Shown one piece after another: positions 54,673 to 63,752 of a stretch of 64,000 bases of DNA. The translations under genes and the position numbers were made by a program. This DNA comes from DASQUK01 sp046726215 (GTDB taxonomy: Bacteria; Actinomycetota; Acidimicrobiia; Acidimicrobiales; VFJN01), in assembly GCA_046726215.1 (NCBI GenBank), contig JBKPAA010000015.1, forward strand, positions 61,548-125,547, in the 5' to 3' direction. Under the pieces are notes generated by a model, which saw nothing but the letters and a program-made list of their open reading frames with translations, made no database searches and was not told the DNA's origin. Within the stretch, counting starts at the first letter, position 1. Each line of letters starts with the position of its first letter.

Positions 54673-55935
54673 CTAGCGTCGCCAGAACACGTCCTGAGGA
54701 CCTTCGGCGACCGCGGAGTGGTGTGATGGGGGGCCAAAGCGTTGGGGTGGCTCGTCACGACCTGACAGGGTGACGATCCAGCTCGCCAGCGCGGTGGTGA
54801 GCGGCACTGAGGCCACCAGACCGATTGACCCGACCAGGGTCTGGACGATCTCGACGGCCAGGGTCTCGGTGGTGAGCACCTCCCCCACCGCCAGGCCCGA
54901 CTGGGTGAACAGCAGCAGGGTCGGCAGCGCGGCCGCCGTGTATGCGAGCACGAGGGTGTTGACGGTCGACGCGATGTGGTCCCGGCCGATGCGGATCCCG
55001 GCCGAGTAGAGCTGGTGGGCGCCGGCGCTGGAGTCGCTGTCGTGGAGCTCCCAGACGGCGGATGTCTGGGTGATGGTCACGTCGTCGAGGACTCCTAGGG
55101 CGCCGATGATCGTGGCGGCGAGCAGCAGGCCACGAAAGTCGAGCTCGGGGGCGAACGCCAACAGGTTGAGCGATTCGTCCGATGCCAGGCCGCTGAGGTG
55201 GGCGGCGGCCCCGAAGGCGGCACCCAGGGCGGCGGTCAACAGCAGGCTCGCAATCGTGCCCAAGAGGGCCACGGTGGTGCGGTCGCTGACGCCGTGGGCG
55301 AGGTAGATGGTGCTGACGGCGATGAAGATTGCGCCGGTGAGGGCCACGCCGACCGGCGAGGCACCCCGTAGCAACGCCGGGAACACGAAGGCGAGCAGCA
55401 CGCCCACGGTGATGCCGATGCCGGCCAGCGCCAACAAGCCTCTCAGCCGGCCCAACACCACTACCGCCACTCCGAAGACGACGGCCAGGATCACCAGCGG
55501 CAGCCGTCGCTGGACATCCGCGAACGAGTAGCGGGCGGCGGCATCCACCTCGGGGCCAGCGTCGTTGAGCACGATGTCGTCACCCACCGCCAACTCCGCC
55601 ACCGAGGTCCTCGTGGCAACGTCGGCTTCCAAGGTCGCGAACGTCCCCTCGTCCGGCCCCTCGGAGATGCGGGCGCTCACGCTGTTGCACTCAGCACCCG
55701 GGTCGAAGCTGCACGGCCCGATCTCGGCCGCTGTGACGGTGGCGTTGATCCGATCGCCGTAGCCCAAGACTTCCCGATCCACGGCAGGATCGCCGCGGGG
55801 CCACCAGACGGCGATTCCCACCAGCGCCCCGACGACCAGCACGGCCACGACACCGCCCATGGCCCGACGGACGGCGGGCGCATCCAGCTCCCGGCGCTCC
55901 AGATCTTCGTCGTGGTGGTGATGCCGGTGTGCCAT
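54673..55935 (-). CDS. YibE/F family membrane protein 1
   Basis: A 420-residue YibE/F-like permease. It has a His-rich cytosolic start (MAHRHHHHDEDLE), one helix near 35-53, an external domain of about 100 residues with two cysteines (CSFDPGAEC), then seven or eight helices including GVLLAFVFPALL, AIFIAVSTIYLAHG and IGALGVLDDVTITQ. The transported molecule is not known. ATG 55935 is used. Same direction as the second YibE/F gene; the 322-bp gap between them shows no gene. Confidence 0.88.
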   Translation of the reverse strand: MAHRHHHHDEDLERRELDAPAVRRAMGGVVAVLVVGALVGIAVWWPRGDPAVDREVLGYGDRINATVTAAEIGPCSFDPGAECNSVSARISEGPDEGTFATLEADVATRTSVAELAVGDDIVLNDAGPEVDAAARYSFADVQRRLPLVILAVVFGVAVVVLGRLRGLLALAGIGITVGVLLAFVFPALLRGASPVGVALTGAIFIAVSTIYLAHGVSDRTTVALLGTIASLLLTAALGAAFGAAAHLSGLASDESLNLLAFAPELDFRGLLLAATIIGALGVLDDVTITQTSAVWELHDSDSSAGAHQLYSAGIRIGRDHIASTVNTLVLAYTAAALPTLLLFTQSGLAVGEVLTTETLAVEIVQTLVGSIGLVASVPLTTALASWIVTLSGRDEPPQRFGPPSHHSAVAEGPQDVFWRR

Positions 55936-56257
55936 CCGCGGAGTCTCTGCCCTCACAGCCGGCGGCGCCAGCTAGTCATGTCAAGCGGTAGTGCACGTCG
56001 GGCCCGGATGCGACGAAGCCTCCGCTGACAGCACTCGCGGCGGGGGCCGCCACTGGACCAGGGGTAAGTTCTCCGGACCTCAGGCCACGGCACCGCAAGT
56101 GCACGGGCCCGCGACAGTGTGCAGTGGGGCTATTGGGCAGCTGACCGAGGGGCGCGCCGGCCCGAACCGCCCGTCCAGCGCCCAGGTCCACCAATCCCAC
56201 GGTGGCGCGGTCGGACTGGGAGGGGACGGAGGGGTGGCCCCTGCGTGACGCGCTAGG
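55936..56257. other. Intergenic gap, no gene seen
   Basis: 322 bases between the two YibE/F genes, without a convincing frame or clear promoter on either strand. Confidence 0.4.
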
Positions 56258-57535
56258 TCAGAACCTTTGTTCGTCGGGAGCGAAGTCGCTCCAGGGGTCC
56301 CGGTCTCGTGCTCGCTGCTCGCGCCATGACAGCCGTGCCGGCGCCTCCAGCGCGGGCGGCTCCTCCTGCTGCGGGCCGTGGTGGTGGCCGGCGTGGCTGT
56401 CGGCTTCGTCGACACCGAGTACGGCGGCGGCCAGAGCGGTGGTGATGGGCACGGACAGGACAAGGCCGATCGAACCGACGAGCATGCGAACGACCTCGAC
56501 GGCGATGACCTCCCCGGTGAGCAGGCGGCCGATGGGCTGGGAACCCTGGGAGAAGAACAGGAGCAGGGGCAGGGAAGCGCCTGCGTAGGCCAGGATCAGT
56601 GTGTTGACCGTGGATGCCACGTGGTCGCGACCGACCCGGGTGGCTTCCCGGTAGAGCCGAACGGTCGATAGTCCCGGGTTGGCGCGGCGCAGGGCTCCCA
56701 CGGTGGAGACCTGGCTGACTGTGACGTCGTCGAGTACGCCGAGGGCGCCGACCACGATCCCGGCCACGAGCAGGCCCCGGAGGTCCAGGGCCGCGGCGGT
56801 GACGCGCAGCGTCTGGGCGTTCTCGTCGGTGAGGCCGTTTAGGGAGGTGGCCCCGGCGGCGAGGAAGGCGAGCACGGTGGTGATGACCAGGCTGACGATC
56901 GTGCCGGCCAGGGCCACCGTGGACGCCCTGGAGAGGCCGTGCGCGAGGTAGATGGCGACGAATGCCACAGCCACCGTGCCGGCCAGGGCCACGAGCAGCG
57001 CCGGTTCGTCCCGTAGCAGCGCCGGGACTACGAATGCCACGAGGATCAGCCCGCTGGCCACCAAGCCGAGCAGAGCCCGTGCACCCTGCCAGCGGCCGAA
57101 CGCCACGACGACGACCACGAAGCCCGCCACGAGCCACATGAGCGGCGCTTGGCGTTGGAAGTCGGAAAACGAGTAGCGGTATTCGGGCGGGCTCGTGGCG
57201 ACGTCGAGCAGGACCACCTTGTCGCCGTCGTGGATCGGTGGGACCTCGGTCTGGGTGGCGCGTACCTGGAAGGTGATGTCGTCGCCGCTGTCGTCACCCG
57301 ACGTGAGGTGGGCCTCGACCAGCAGGCATTGGCCGGGCGCGCCGATCTCCGGGTCGTCGCACATGCCGTCCTTGATGGCGGTGACCGTGGCGTCGACGTA
57401 GGTGTTGGGTTGCACCCCGAGGTCGGGGGCATCACCTCGCGGCCACAGAGCCACCAGGCCGAGCAGGGCCAACGCGCCCGCCACTACGACGCCCAGCGTG
57501 GTCCAGCGGACTGCGAGACGCTGCTCGCTGCTCAC
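56258..57535 (-). CDS. YibE/F family membrane protein 2
   Basis: A 425-residue paralog of 54673-55935. It has an N-terminal helix near 15-33, an external domain with CDDPEIGAPGQC, then the same set of helices (GALGVLDDVTVSQVSTVGALR; STVNTLILAYAGASLPLLLFF). Here the His cluster is at the C-terminus (HAGHHHGPQQEE). I chose GTG 57535 because GGGGAGG lies seven bases upstream. Divergent from znuA across a 489-bp gap. Confidence 0.88.
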   Translation of the reverse strand: MSSEQRLAVRWTTLGVVVAGALALLGLVALWPRGDAPDLGVQPNTYVDATVTAIKDGMCDDPEIGAPGQCLLVEAHLTSGDDSGDDITFQVRATQTEVPPIHDGDKVVLLDVATSPPEYRYSFSDFQRQAPLMWLVAGFVVVVVAFGRWQGARALLGLVASGLILVAFVVPALLRDEPALLVALAGTVAVAFVAIYLAHGLSRASTVALAGTIVSLVITTVLAFLAAGATSLNGLTDENAQTLRVTAAALDLRGLLVAGIVVGALGVLDDVTVSQVSTVGALRRANPGLSTVRLYREATRVGRDHVASTVNTLILAYAGASLPLLLFFSQGSQPIGRLLTGEVIAVEVVRMLVGSIGLVLSVPITTALAAAVLGVDEADSHAGHHHGPQQEEPPALEAPARLSWREQRARDRDPWSDFAPDEQRF

Positions 57536-58024
57536 ACCAGCACCTCCCCAGACGGTGCGCACCGGTAACACGCTACGCGAGGGCGCGTCGCCGGGATCGT
57601 CGCCCCCTTACCAGCTGTGGGTTCAGGCCGGGTTGCTGGCAGGTCGGCTCGCAGGCGTCCGGCCCAGTGCCACTGCAATGACCGGGTCCGGGTCGAGGAG
57701 AGCTGACGTCTTGATCTCTCGATCCCGAACAGGCCAGCGCAAGAACACGCAGGTCAGGTGAAGTCAACGGGGCACCGACCGAGGCACCCCGGAGCGGATG
57801 CACGGATTGGGCGTTGGCAGACGCGGCCGGCCAGCGGTCCGGATCGGGCGAGTCGGTATCGGAGGCGCGCCTGGCCACCACCGGCGGCCGGCTCGTCATG
57901 CTGGCGCGGCGAGGCGCCGACGAGTGTGTCAGCGGCAGTTTTGACGCCTCCCTCTATCGGCGGCCGCCCACGAGCCGGCGCTGACTGGGGCGGATTGGTT
58001 TTGACAGTCGTTCCCATTCGCATA
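57536..58024. promoter_or_regulatory. znuA upstream gap with promoter and dyad
   Basis: The only clear signals are at the right end: TTGACA (58001-58006) and the dyad CGCAT-AATG-ATGCG (58019-58032) covering the -10 zone and the znuA start codons. This is a plausible Zur/Fur-type site placed to block transcription. The rest of the gap shows no gene. Confidence 0.45.
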
Positions 58025-58981
58025 ATGATGCGTCGCATGCTCGGTTGGAAACCTGTGCGCGGTGCAACCGTCGCCGCGTTGGTCCTGATCGTCCTCGCCT
58101 CGTGCGGCGACGACGACTCGGACGCTGCGTCGGGTCAGACATCCTCCGATGTGATCTCGATCGAGGCGTCCTTCTATCCCCTTCAGTGGATGGCCCAGCA
58201 AGTCGGTGGTGACCAGGTGGACGTAACAAGCCTCACGAAGCCCGGGGCCGAGCCGCACGATCTCGAGCTGACGCCGCGCGACGTTGCAGATATCGCCGAC
58301 GCCGACGTGGTCGTCTACCTCGCTGGTTTCCAGCCCGCCGTCGACGATGCCGTCGAGCAGGTCGACGAGACGAGGGTCTACGACGCCGCTCCGGCGGCCG
58401 AGCTTGACCTCACCTACACACCGATCGAGGAGGGGGAGGAGGCCTCCGACGAGGCTGGCTCGACCGATCCGCACTTCTGGCTCGACCCCACTCGCTTGGC
58501 GGCCGTCGCAGACGACTTTGCGTCCTATTTGGGTGATGTGGACCCCGACAACGCCGACACTTACCGCGACAACGCGGCAACCCTCGGCGAGGAGCTCGCG
58601 TCGCTCGACGGCCAGTTCAACACCGGGCTCAGGTCGTGCGCCAGCAAGGATCTGGTCACCAGCCATAACGCGTTCGGCTACCTGGCCCGACGGTATGGCC
58701 TGAACCAGGTGGGCATCACCGGGGTCACCCCGGAGGAGGAGCCCTCGCCCGAGGAGCTGGCCTCGGTCACCGACTTCGTCAAGGACAACGATGTTCGTAC
58801 TATTTACTTTGAGACGCTGGTGAACCCTGCTATCGCCGAGTCCATCGCCGGCGAGAGCGGGGCGCGTACCGATGTGCTCGATCCCATTGAGGGGCTCAAC
58901 GACGAGTCCCAGGGCAACGACTACTTCGAAGTGATGCGTGCCAACCTCTCCAACATCGAGAAGGGGCAACCCTGCCCCTGA
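58025..58981 (+). CDS. znuA: Zinc/manganese ABC transporter binding lipoprotein
   Basis: A 318-residue cluster A-I substrate-binding protein. The lipoprotein signal ends at LASC (cleavage before Cys). Metal ligands match the family: His in EPHDLELTP, His in DPHFWLDP, His in SHNAFGYL and the acidic residue in YFETLV. There is an acidic stretch (TPIEEGEEASDEAG) in place of the His-rich loop of ZnuA. Start MMRRMLGW at 58025; ATG 58028 is also possible. First gene of znuACB-fur. Confidence 0.9.
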   Translation: MMRRMLGWKPVRGATVAALVLIVLASCGDDDSDAASGQTSSDVISIEASFYPLQWMAQQVGGDQVDVTSLTKPGAEPHDLELTPRDVADIADADVVVYLAGFQPAVDDAVEQVDETRVYDAAPAAELDLTYTPIEEGEEASDEAGSTDPHFWLDPTRLAAVADDFASYLGDVDPDNADTYRDNAATLGEELASLDGQFNTGLRSCASKDLVTSHNAFGYLARRYGLNQVGITGVTPEEEPSPEELASVTDFVKDNDVRTIYFETLVNPAIAESIAGESGARTDVLDPIEGLNDESQGNDYFEVMRANLSNIEKGQPCP

Positions 58982-59010
58982 CGTCGCCCTCGCGAGGAGA
59001 GGTCCTGTGC

Positions 59011-59751
59011 TTGCGGGACGTGTCGATCGGCTATGACGGTCGACCCGTCGTCAGGCGGGTCGACCTCGCGGTCGATCGTGGCGAGGTGGTGGCGGTGCTG
59101 GGGCCGAACGGATCGGGCAAGAGCACGCTGGTGCGCGGGGTGCTCGGGCTGGCCCACGTGCTCGCTGGCACCATCGAAGTGTTCGGCGAGCCCGCCGACC
59201 AGCTCCGCCACCGGTGGCGGCTGGGATACGTGCCCCAACGGCACATCGTCGCCTCGGGCGTACCGGCCACGGTCCAGGAGGTGGTCGCGTCCGGTCGGCT
59301 GCCCCGCATCCGGCCGTGGCGCCGCGCCAGTGGCGTGGATCGCGAGCGAGTGCGCGAGGCCGTTGCCACGGTCGGCCTGGCCGGCCGAGAGCGCCATCCG
59401 GTAGCCAAGCTCTCGGGTGGCCAGCAGCGACGGGTGCTCATCGCCCGTGCCCTGGCGGGTGACCCTGACATGCTGATCCTCGACGAGCCCACGGCGGGCG
59501 TCGACACCGCCAACCAGCAGATTCTTGCGCGCACTCTGTCCCGGCTCGTGGCCGCCGGGGCGACGATCGTGCTGGTGACTCACGAGCTGGGCCCCACCGC
59601 CGGGATCGTCTCCCGTACCGTGGTCATGCGCGACGGGACGATCGCCTACGACGGCCCGCCCCGCTCGACGGACCTGGTCGGCCACGGGACCGATCACCAC
59701 CACCTAGCCGGCGAACCGTCGAGCGCCGACCGGTTCGGTCTGACCGGCTGA
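59011..59751 (+). CDS. znuC: Zinc/manganese ABC transporter ATPase
   Basis: A 246-residue ATPase: Walker A GPNGSGKST, signature LSGGQQRR, Walker B MLILDEPTAGVD, and H-loop VTHELGP. It ends with a His-containing tail (GHGTDHHHLAGE). TTG 59011 follows GAGGAGAGG; the family begins at this LRDVSIGYDG point. It lies 29 bases after znuA and powers import by ZnuB. Confidence 0.9.
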   Translation: MRDVSIGYDGRPVVRRVDLAVDRGEVVAVLGPNGSGKSTLVRGVLGLAHVLAGTIEVFGEPADQLRHRWRLGYVPQRHIVASGVPATVQEVVASGRLPRIRPWRRASGVDRERVREAVATVGLAGRERHPVAKLSGGQQRRVLIARALAGDPDMLILDEPTAGVDTANQQILARTLSRLVAAGATIVLVTHELGPTAGIVSRTVVMRDGTIAYDGPPRSTDLVGHGTDHHHLAGEPSSADRFGLTG

Positions 59752-59776
59752 CGACGTCGACCTGTGAGGACATGGC

Positions 59777-60661
59777 ATGGAAATCCTGCAATACGAGTTC
59801 ATGCGGCGGGCGCTAATCGCCGCCGTGCTCGTCGGGCTCACCGCGCCCACGGTCGGCGTGCACCTCGTGCAGCGTCGCCTGTCCCTGATCGGCGACGGGC
59901 TCGGGCACGTCGCGCTTGCTGGGGTCGCAATCGGTGTGCTGACGAGTAGTGCCCCCGTGGTCACCGCGCTCGTCTGCGCCCTCGCCGGCGCACTGAGCAT
60001 CGAACTCATCCGCGCCCGCGGGAAAACGAGCGGTGATGTGGCCCTCGCCATCCTCTTCTACGGCGGCATCGCCGGCGGGGTGGTCATCATCTCCCAGGCA
60101 CCCGGCGGCACACCCGGGAATCTGAACGCCTACCTGTTCGGCGCCATCACGACCACCACCACGGGCGACCTGGCCGTGTTCGCTGTCCTGGCCGCCTTCG
60201 TTCTGACCGTCACACTCGGGCTCGGCCGCTACCTGTTCGCGGTCAGCAATGACGAGGAGTACGCCGCCGCCGCGGGCCTGCCCGTGCTCGCCATCAACAT
60301 CCTGCTGGCGGTGGTTACCGCGATCACGGTGGTCGTGTCGATGAGGGTCGTCGGGCTGTTGCTGATCAGCGCCCTGATGATCGTGCCGGTCGCCACCGCA
60401 CAGCTTGTCGCCCGCAGCTTCCGGGCCACGACGGTGCTGGCAGTCGCCGTCGGCGTCGCCGTCGCCGTAGCCGGCGTCTCGATATCCTTCTACACCGACA
60501 CGCCCTCGGGTGGGACGATCGTCCTCTTCGCCATCGGTGTGTTCCTCGTCGTCGCCGTCGGCACTGCGGTCCGACCGCCACGCCCAGGCGCACCGCCGGC
60601 CCTGGATGAAGATTCGGCAGTCGACGCTGGGCGAAGCATTCCCACTGGTTCTCAGTCCTAG
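59777..60661 (+). CDS. znuB: Zinc/manganese ABC transporter permease
   Basis: A 294-residue permease with eight or nine membrane helices. Family blocks are VGVHLVQRRLSLIGDGLGHVALAG near the start, then GTPGNLNAYLFGAI, and MRVVGLLLISALMIVPVATAQ. ATG 59777 is 25 bases after znuC. Probable substrate is zinc because a Fur/Zur gene follows; manganese cannot be excluded from sequence. Confidence 0.9.
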   Translation: MEILQYEFMRRALIAAVLVGLTAPTVGVHLVQRRLSLIGDGLGHVALAGVAIGVLTSSAPVVTALVCALAGALSIELIRARGKTSGDVALAILFYGGIAGGVVIISQAPGGTPGNLNAYLFGAITTTTTGDLAVFAVLAAFVLTVTLGLGRYLFAVSNDEEYAAAAGLPVLAINILLAVVTAITVVVSMRVVGLLLISALMIVPVATAQLVARSFRATTVLAVAVGVAVAVAGVSISFYTDTPSGGTIVLFAIGVFLVVAVGTAVRPPRPGAPPALDEDSAVDAGRSIPTGSQS

Positions 60662-60684
60662 TATGTGGGAGCTATGCTGCGGCC

Positions 60685-61119
60685 GTGAGTGATGAGCTCC
60701 ACGAGACGGTATTCGCGAGATTGCGGGCGGCGGGCCAGCGTTACACCAGGAACCGGCGATCGCTCGTCGAGGTGCTCGAAGCGGCCGATCGCCCGCTCAC
60801 GATCGCCGAGACCCTGCGGCGCCGCTCCCTCCCGCAGAGCTCGGCCTACCGCAACCTCGCCGTGCTCGAGCAGGCCAAGGTCGTACACCGGATCACCGGT
60901 ACCGATGAGTTCGCCCGCTACGAGCTGGCCGAGGATCTCACCGACCACCACCACCACCATTTGATCTGCGCGTCCTGCGGCGCGGTCAGCGACTTCACCC
61001 TGCCGTCTTCGTTGGAGCGCACACTCGAGGCAATCATGGCCAAGGTTGCCAGGAACACCAGATTCCGACCCGAGCGCCATCGCCTCGACTTCATCGGCAC
61101 CTGCGACCGGTGCGCCTAA
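60685..61119 (+). CDS. zur: Fur-family metal repressor, probably Zur
   Basis: A 144-residue Fur-family repressor. N-terminal winged helix RLRAAGQRYTRNRRSLVEVLEA ... SSAYRNLAVLE; His-rich DHHHHHLICASCG (Cys95, Cys98) and C-terminal CDRC (Cys140, Cys143) form the structural zinc site. Its place directly after znuACB argues for zinc sensing. GTG 60685 follows TATGCT (60673-60678) by six bases, so it may have its own leaderless promoter. Confidence 0.9.
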   Translation: MSDELHETVFARLRAAGQRYTRNRRSLVEVLEAADRPLTIAETLRRRSLPQSSAYRNLAVLEQAKVVHRITGTDEFARYELAEDLTDHHHHHLICASCGAVSDFTLPSSLERTLEAIMAKVARNTRFRPERHRLDFIGTCDRCA

Positions 61120-61715
61120 CCCCAAAGTCAGGAGCGACGTGGGAGCCGACGGCCCAGCCCCACGGTCGAGTTCTTGGCGGGTCCGGCGTCGCATCGAGGT
61201 TGTCGCGTGTCGCGGTGAGGTCGACGCGCAGGCTGGGCGGGCCGCGCCGGTCGAGTGCTGCCAGCTCCGCGCCGAGCCGTGCCCCTTTGCTGCGGGGTCT
61301 GCGGGCAGCACTGCAAAAGTCGGGTCGATGCCCGGTTGCGCGGGGCAGCTAATCAATTGCTGGTTGCACTCGACGGACCAGTCGTGGTGATGTTCTCGAT
61401 AGCTTGGTCGAGGTTGTCGGTGACTGCGCGCACGATGTTGGGGCCGCGGGTACGGGGCATGGCGACGTAGCGAGTTCGCGGCCACCGCCGTCGGCGATAG
61501 CGCGGCTGGAGTCCAACCAAGCAACCGCGCGCGTCGCCTCCTTGGGGCACTTGCTCCAGTGGCGACGGATCACCGAACGGCTGGTCGATGCCTCCCAGAC
61601 ACCCGTGGACGCCAGCGTGTCGTTGTGTGTGTGTGCCGGTCGGGCTAGCAAGGAGGTGACAAGTGGCGTCGCGTCGGGAATGGTTTTCGTGATGCCACCG
61701 GAGGGGGGTCCCCGC
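61120..61715. other. 596-bp gap, no clear gene
   Basis: Between the Fur gene and the Asp-box gene. Short plausible protein-like stretches appear on the minus strand (around 61350-61640) in two different frames, which would fit a decayed gene, but nothing recognisable. The ribosome site GGAGGGGGG of the next gene is at 61700-61708. Confidence 0.4.
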
Positions 61716-63185
61716 ATGTTTCGCTCCTGTCAACGCGCCGTGGTCGCGGTCGCGGCCGCGCTGTTCCTGTTTGCCGGTCCGGTGGGGGCCGGGCCTGGGA
61801 CCCTGGGGCCGCTGGACAAGGTCTCGGGCACCAGTCCGCTAGCGGGGTGCACCGCCGATGACGTCGCAGCGCAGAGCGGCGACAACTTCCTGAACAGCGA
61901 GGTCGAGCCGTGGATCGCCTCGAGCAGTGTCGACCGCAGCGGGGATGGTGTCCCAGATCTCATCGCTGGTTACCAGCAGGATCGCTGGTCGAACGGCGGT
62001 GCCCGAGGCGTCTTCGCCAGTGTTCTGCACGGTGGCGTCTGGCACCAGGTCGGTATCCCCGGGGTGTCGACGTGCCTGGGCGGCACGGAGCTGCGCGCCA
62101 CCGACCCGTGGGTCACGATCTCCCCGGACGGGACGGCGTACTTCATGACACTGTCGATCGGGGACCCGGACGTGGACCCAACCTCGGTGCTGTATGTGAA
62201 CCGATCCACGGATGGCGGTCTCACCTGGGGCCCGCCGATCGAGCTGATCCGAGACGCCACACCGTTCCTGTTCAACGACAAGAACTCGATGACTGCCGAC
62301 CCGTTCGACTCGCGGTTCGTCTACGCGATCTGGGACCGCAGCCGCTTCCCCAGCGACGTCCGCGAGTTCCACTCCCTGGCCGGGTTCCCCGCTTCGTTAC
62401 GCAGTGATGCGACGTTCACCCGGACCACCGACGGCGGTGCCACCTGGGAGCCGGCGCGGCCCATCTTCCAGCCCAACGCCAACCAGTTCGGGATCGGGCA
62501 CCAGATCGTCGTGTTGTCCGACGGCAGCCTGGTGGACGGGTTCATGCTCTTCCACGGTTCCGGGAGGAACAAGAAGGGCCAGGAGATCGCGGTGATGATC
62601 TCTCGGGACCGCGGCGAGACCTGGACCGAGCCGATTCGGGTAGCGAAGGCGCTGCCCGGTTTCGTGAGCGACCCCGACGACGGTTTCCCGCTGCGTACGG
62701 GTGACATCATCCCGGAGATCGCCGCCGGCCCCAACGGGTCGGTCTACATGGTTTGGCAGGAGGCGACGCTCGCACCGTCGGGGTCGGCGATCGCCTTCTC
62801 GAAGTCGTTGGACGGCGGCCTCACCTGGTCCGAGCCGGTGCGTGTCAACACCCGTCCGGACGTGCAGGCGTTCACTCCGTCGATCGAGGTGCTTCCCGAC
62901 GGGACCATCGCCGTCACGCACTACGACCTGCGCAACAACACCCCAGACCCGGCGACGCTGCCCACGGACTACTGGTTCTTGCACTCGCACGATGGCGGCC
63001 TCACGTGGACTGAGACCCGCGTGACGCCGACGTCGTTCGATCACGAGCTGGCACCCATCGCCCGCGGGTACTTCCTGGGCGACTACATGGGTCTGGCGGT
63101 GCGCAGCGGAGGGTTCATGGCGGCGTTCACGCAAACGGAGGCGACCGACCCGGCAAGCATCTTCGTACGACGACTCATCCCGTAG
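61716..63185 (+). CDS. Secreted Asp-box (sialidase-like beta-propeller) protein
   Basis: A 489-residue exported protein: signal peptide MFRSCQRAVVAVAAALFLF cut near GPVGAG. It has five Asp-box motifs of the form S/T-x-D-x-G-x-T-W (TDGGLTW, TDGGATW, RDRGETW, LDGGLTW, HDGGLTW) spaced along the chain, as in BNR-repeat beta-propellers. Sialidase activity needs an Arg triad that I cannot confirm, so treat it as a sialidase-like or glycan-binding protein. Strong ribosome site GGAGGGGGG upstream. Stands alone at the end of the metal block. Confidence 0.82.
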   Translation: MFRSCQRAVVAVAAALFLFAGPVGAGPGTLGPLDKVSGTSPLAGCTADDVAAQSGDNFLNSEVEPWIASSSVDRSGDGVPDLIAGYQQDRWSNGGARGVFASVLHGGVWHQVGIPGVSTCLGGTELRATDPWVTISPDGTAYFMTLSIGDPDVDPTSVLYVNRSTDGGLTWGPPIELIRDATPFLFNDKNSMTADPFDSRFVYAIWDRSRFPSDVREFHSLAGFPASLRSDATFTRTTDGGATWEPARPIFQPNANQFGIGHQIVVLSDGSLVDGFMLFHGSGRNKKGQEIAVMISRDRGETWTEPIRVAKALPGFVSDPDDGFPLRTGDIIPEIAAGPNGSVYMVWQEATLAPSGSAIAFSKSLDGGLTWSEPVRVNTRPDVQAFTPSIEVLPDGTIAVTHYDLRNNTPDPATLPTDYWFLHSHDGGLTWTETRVTPTSFDHELAPIARGYFLGDYMGLAVRSGGFMAAFTQTEATDPASIFVRRLIP

Positions 63186-63373
63186 ACATCGAGATCGTCG
63201 AGATTCGACCTGTGGGGGGCGGAGGTTCCCCTCCGCCCCAGGGCGAGGACCGGTACGCCGCGGGCCATACGGCGTCGGCGAGCCGGACCGAGCGCTCGAG
63301 GCAATGCCGAGCGGTCCCACCGGCCGGTGGTATTCCCGCCGGGCGGAGCACTCATGCCGGGCTGATGGCACCT

Positions 63374-63720
63374 CTGGAGCGGAGTTCCCGCTGCGGGTGC
63401 TGGGGTATCGGCTGCGTCGGGGGAGCGGCGGTGCCGGTCGGGCGCCCGGTGGCGACGGCATCGAGCGCGACCTCCAGGTCCTGGAGGGCTGCACCGCGTC
63501 GCTGATCACCGAGCGCCGGGTGTCCCGGCCGTGGGGCCTGTGGGGCGGCGAACCCGGCGCGCCGGGGGAGAACTGGTTGCTCGCCGGCGGTGACGAGGCG
63601 GCGGCCGAGCGCGTGCCCGACAAGTGCACGATCCGTCTGCGCGCCGGCGACGTCCTCCGCATGTACACCCCCGGGGGCGGCGGGTGGGGTCCGCCGGCAA
63701 CCGCGAGGTCCGAGGACTGA
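63374..63720 (+). pseudogene. Orphan hyuB 3' fragment
   Basis: The last about 110 codons of a hyuB, closely similar to 53853-54185. Shared blocks include ERDLQVLE, ASLITERRVSRPWGLWGGEP, then GENWLL, and a GGGGWG end. The nucleotide match is about 80% by eye, so it is not a recent copy. It begins at CTGGAGCG with a one-base deletion four bases further in, and has no start or N-terminal two-thirds. It shows that a second hyuB-like gene was cut here. Confidence 0.85.
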
Positions 63721-63752
63721 CCACCGACGGGGCGCCTTCGCTGCCCGGCTCG

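Noticed and set aside
60943..60960. CAC/CAT tandem repeat
   Set aside because: It is the coding sequence of the His-rich zinc region of the Fur-family protein.
61349..61733. Small minus-strand gene
   Set aside because: Plausible peptide pieces occur in two frames (around VIRRHWSKCPKEATRAV and AMPRTRGPNIVRAV), but no complete frame, start or family supports a call.
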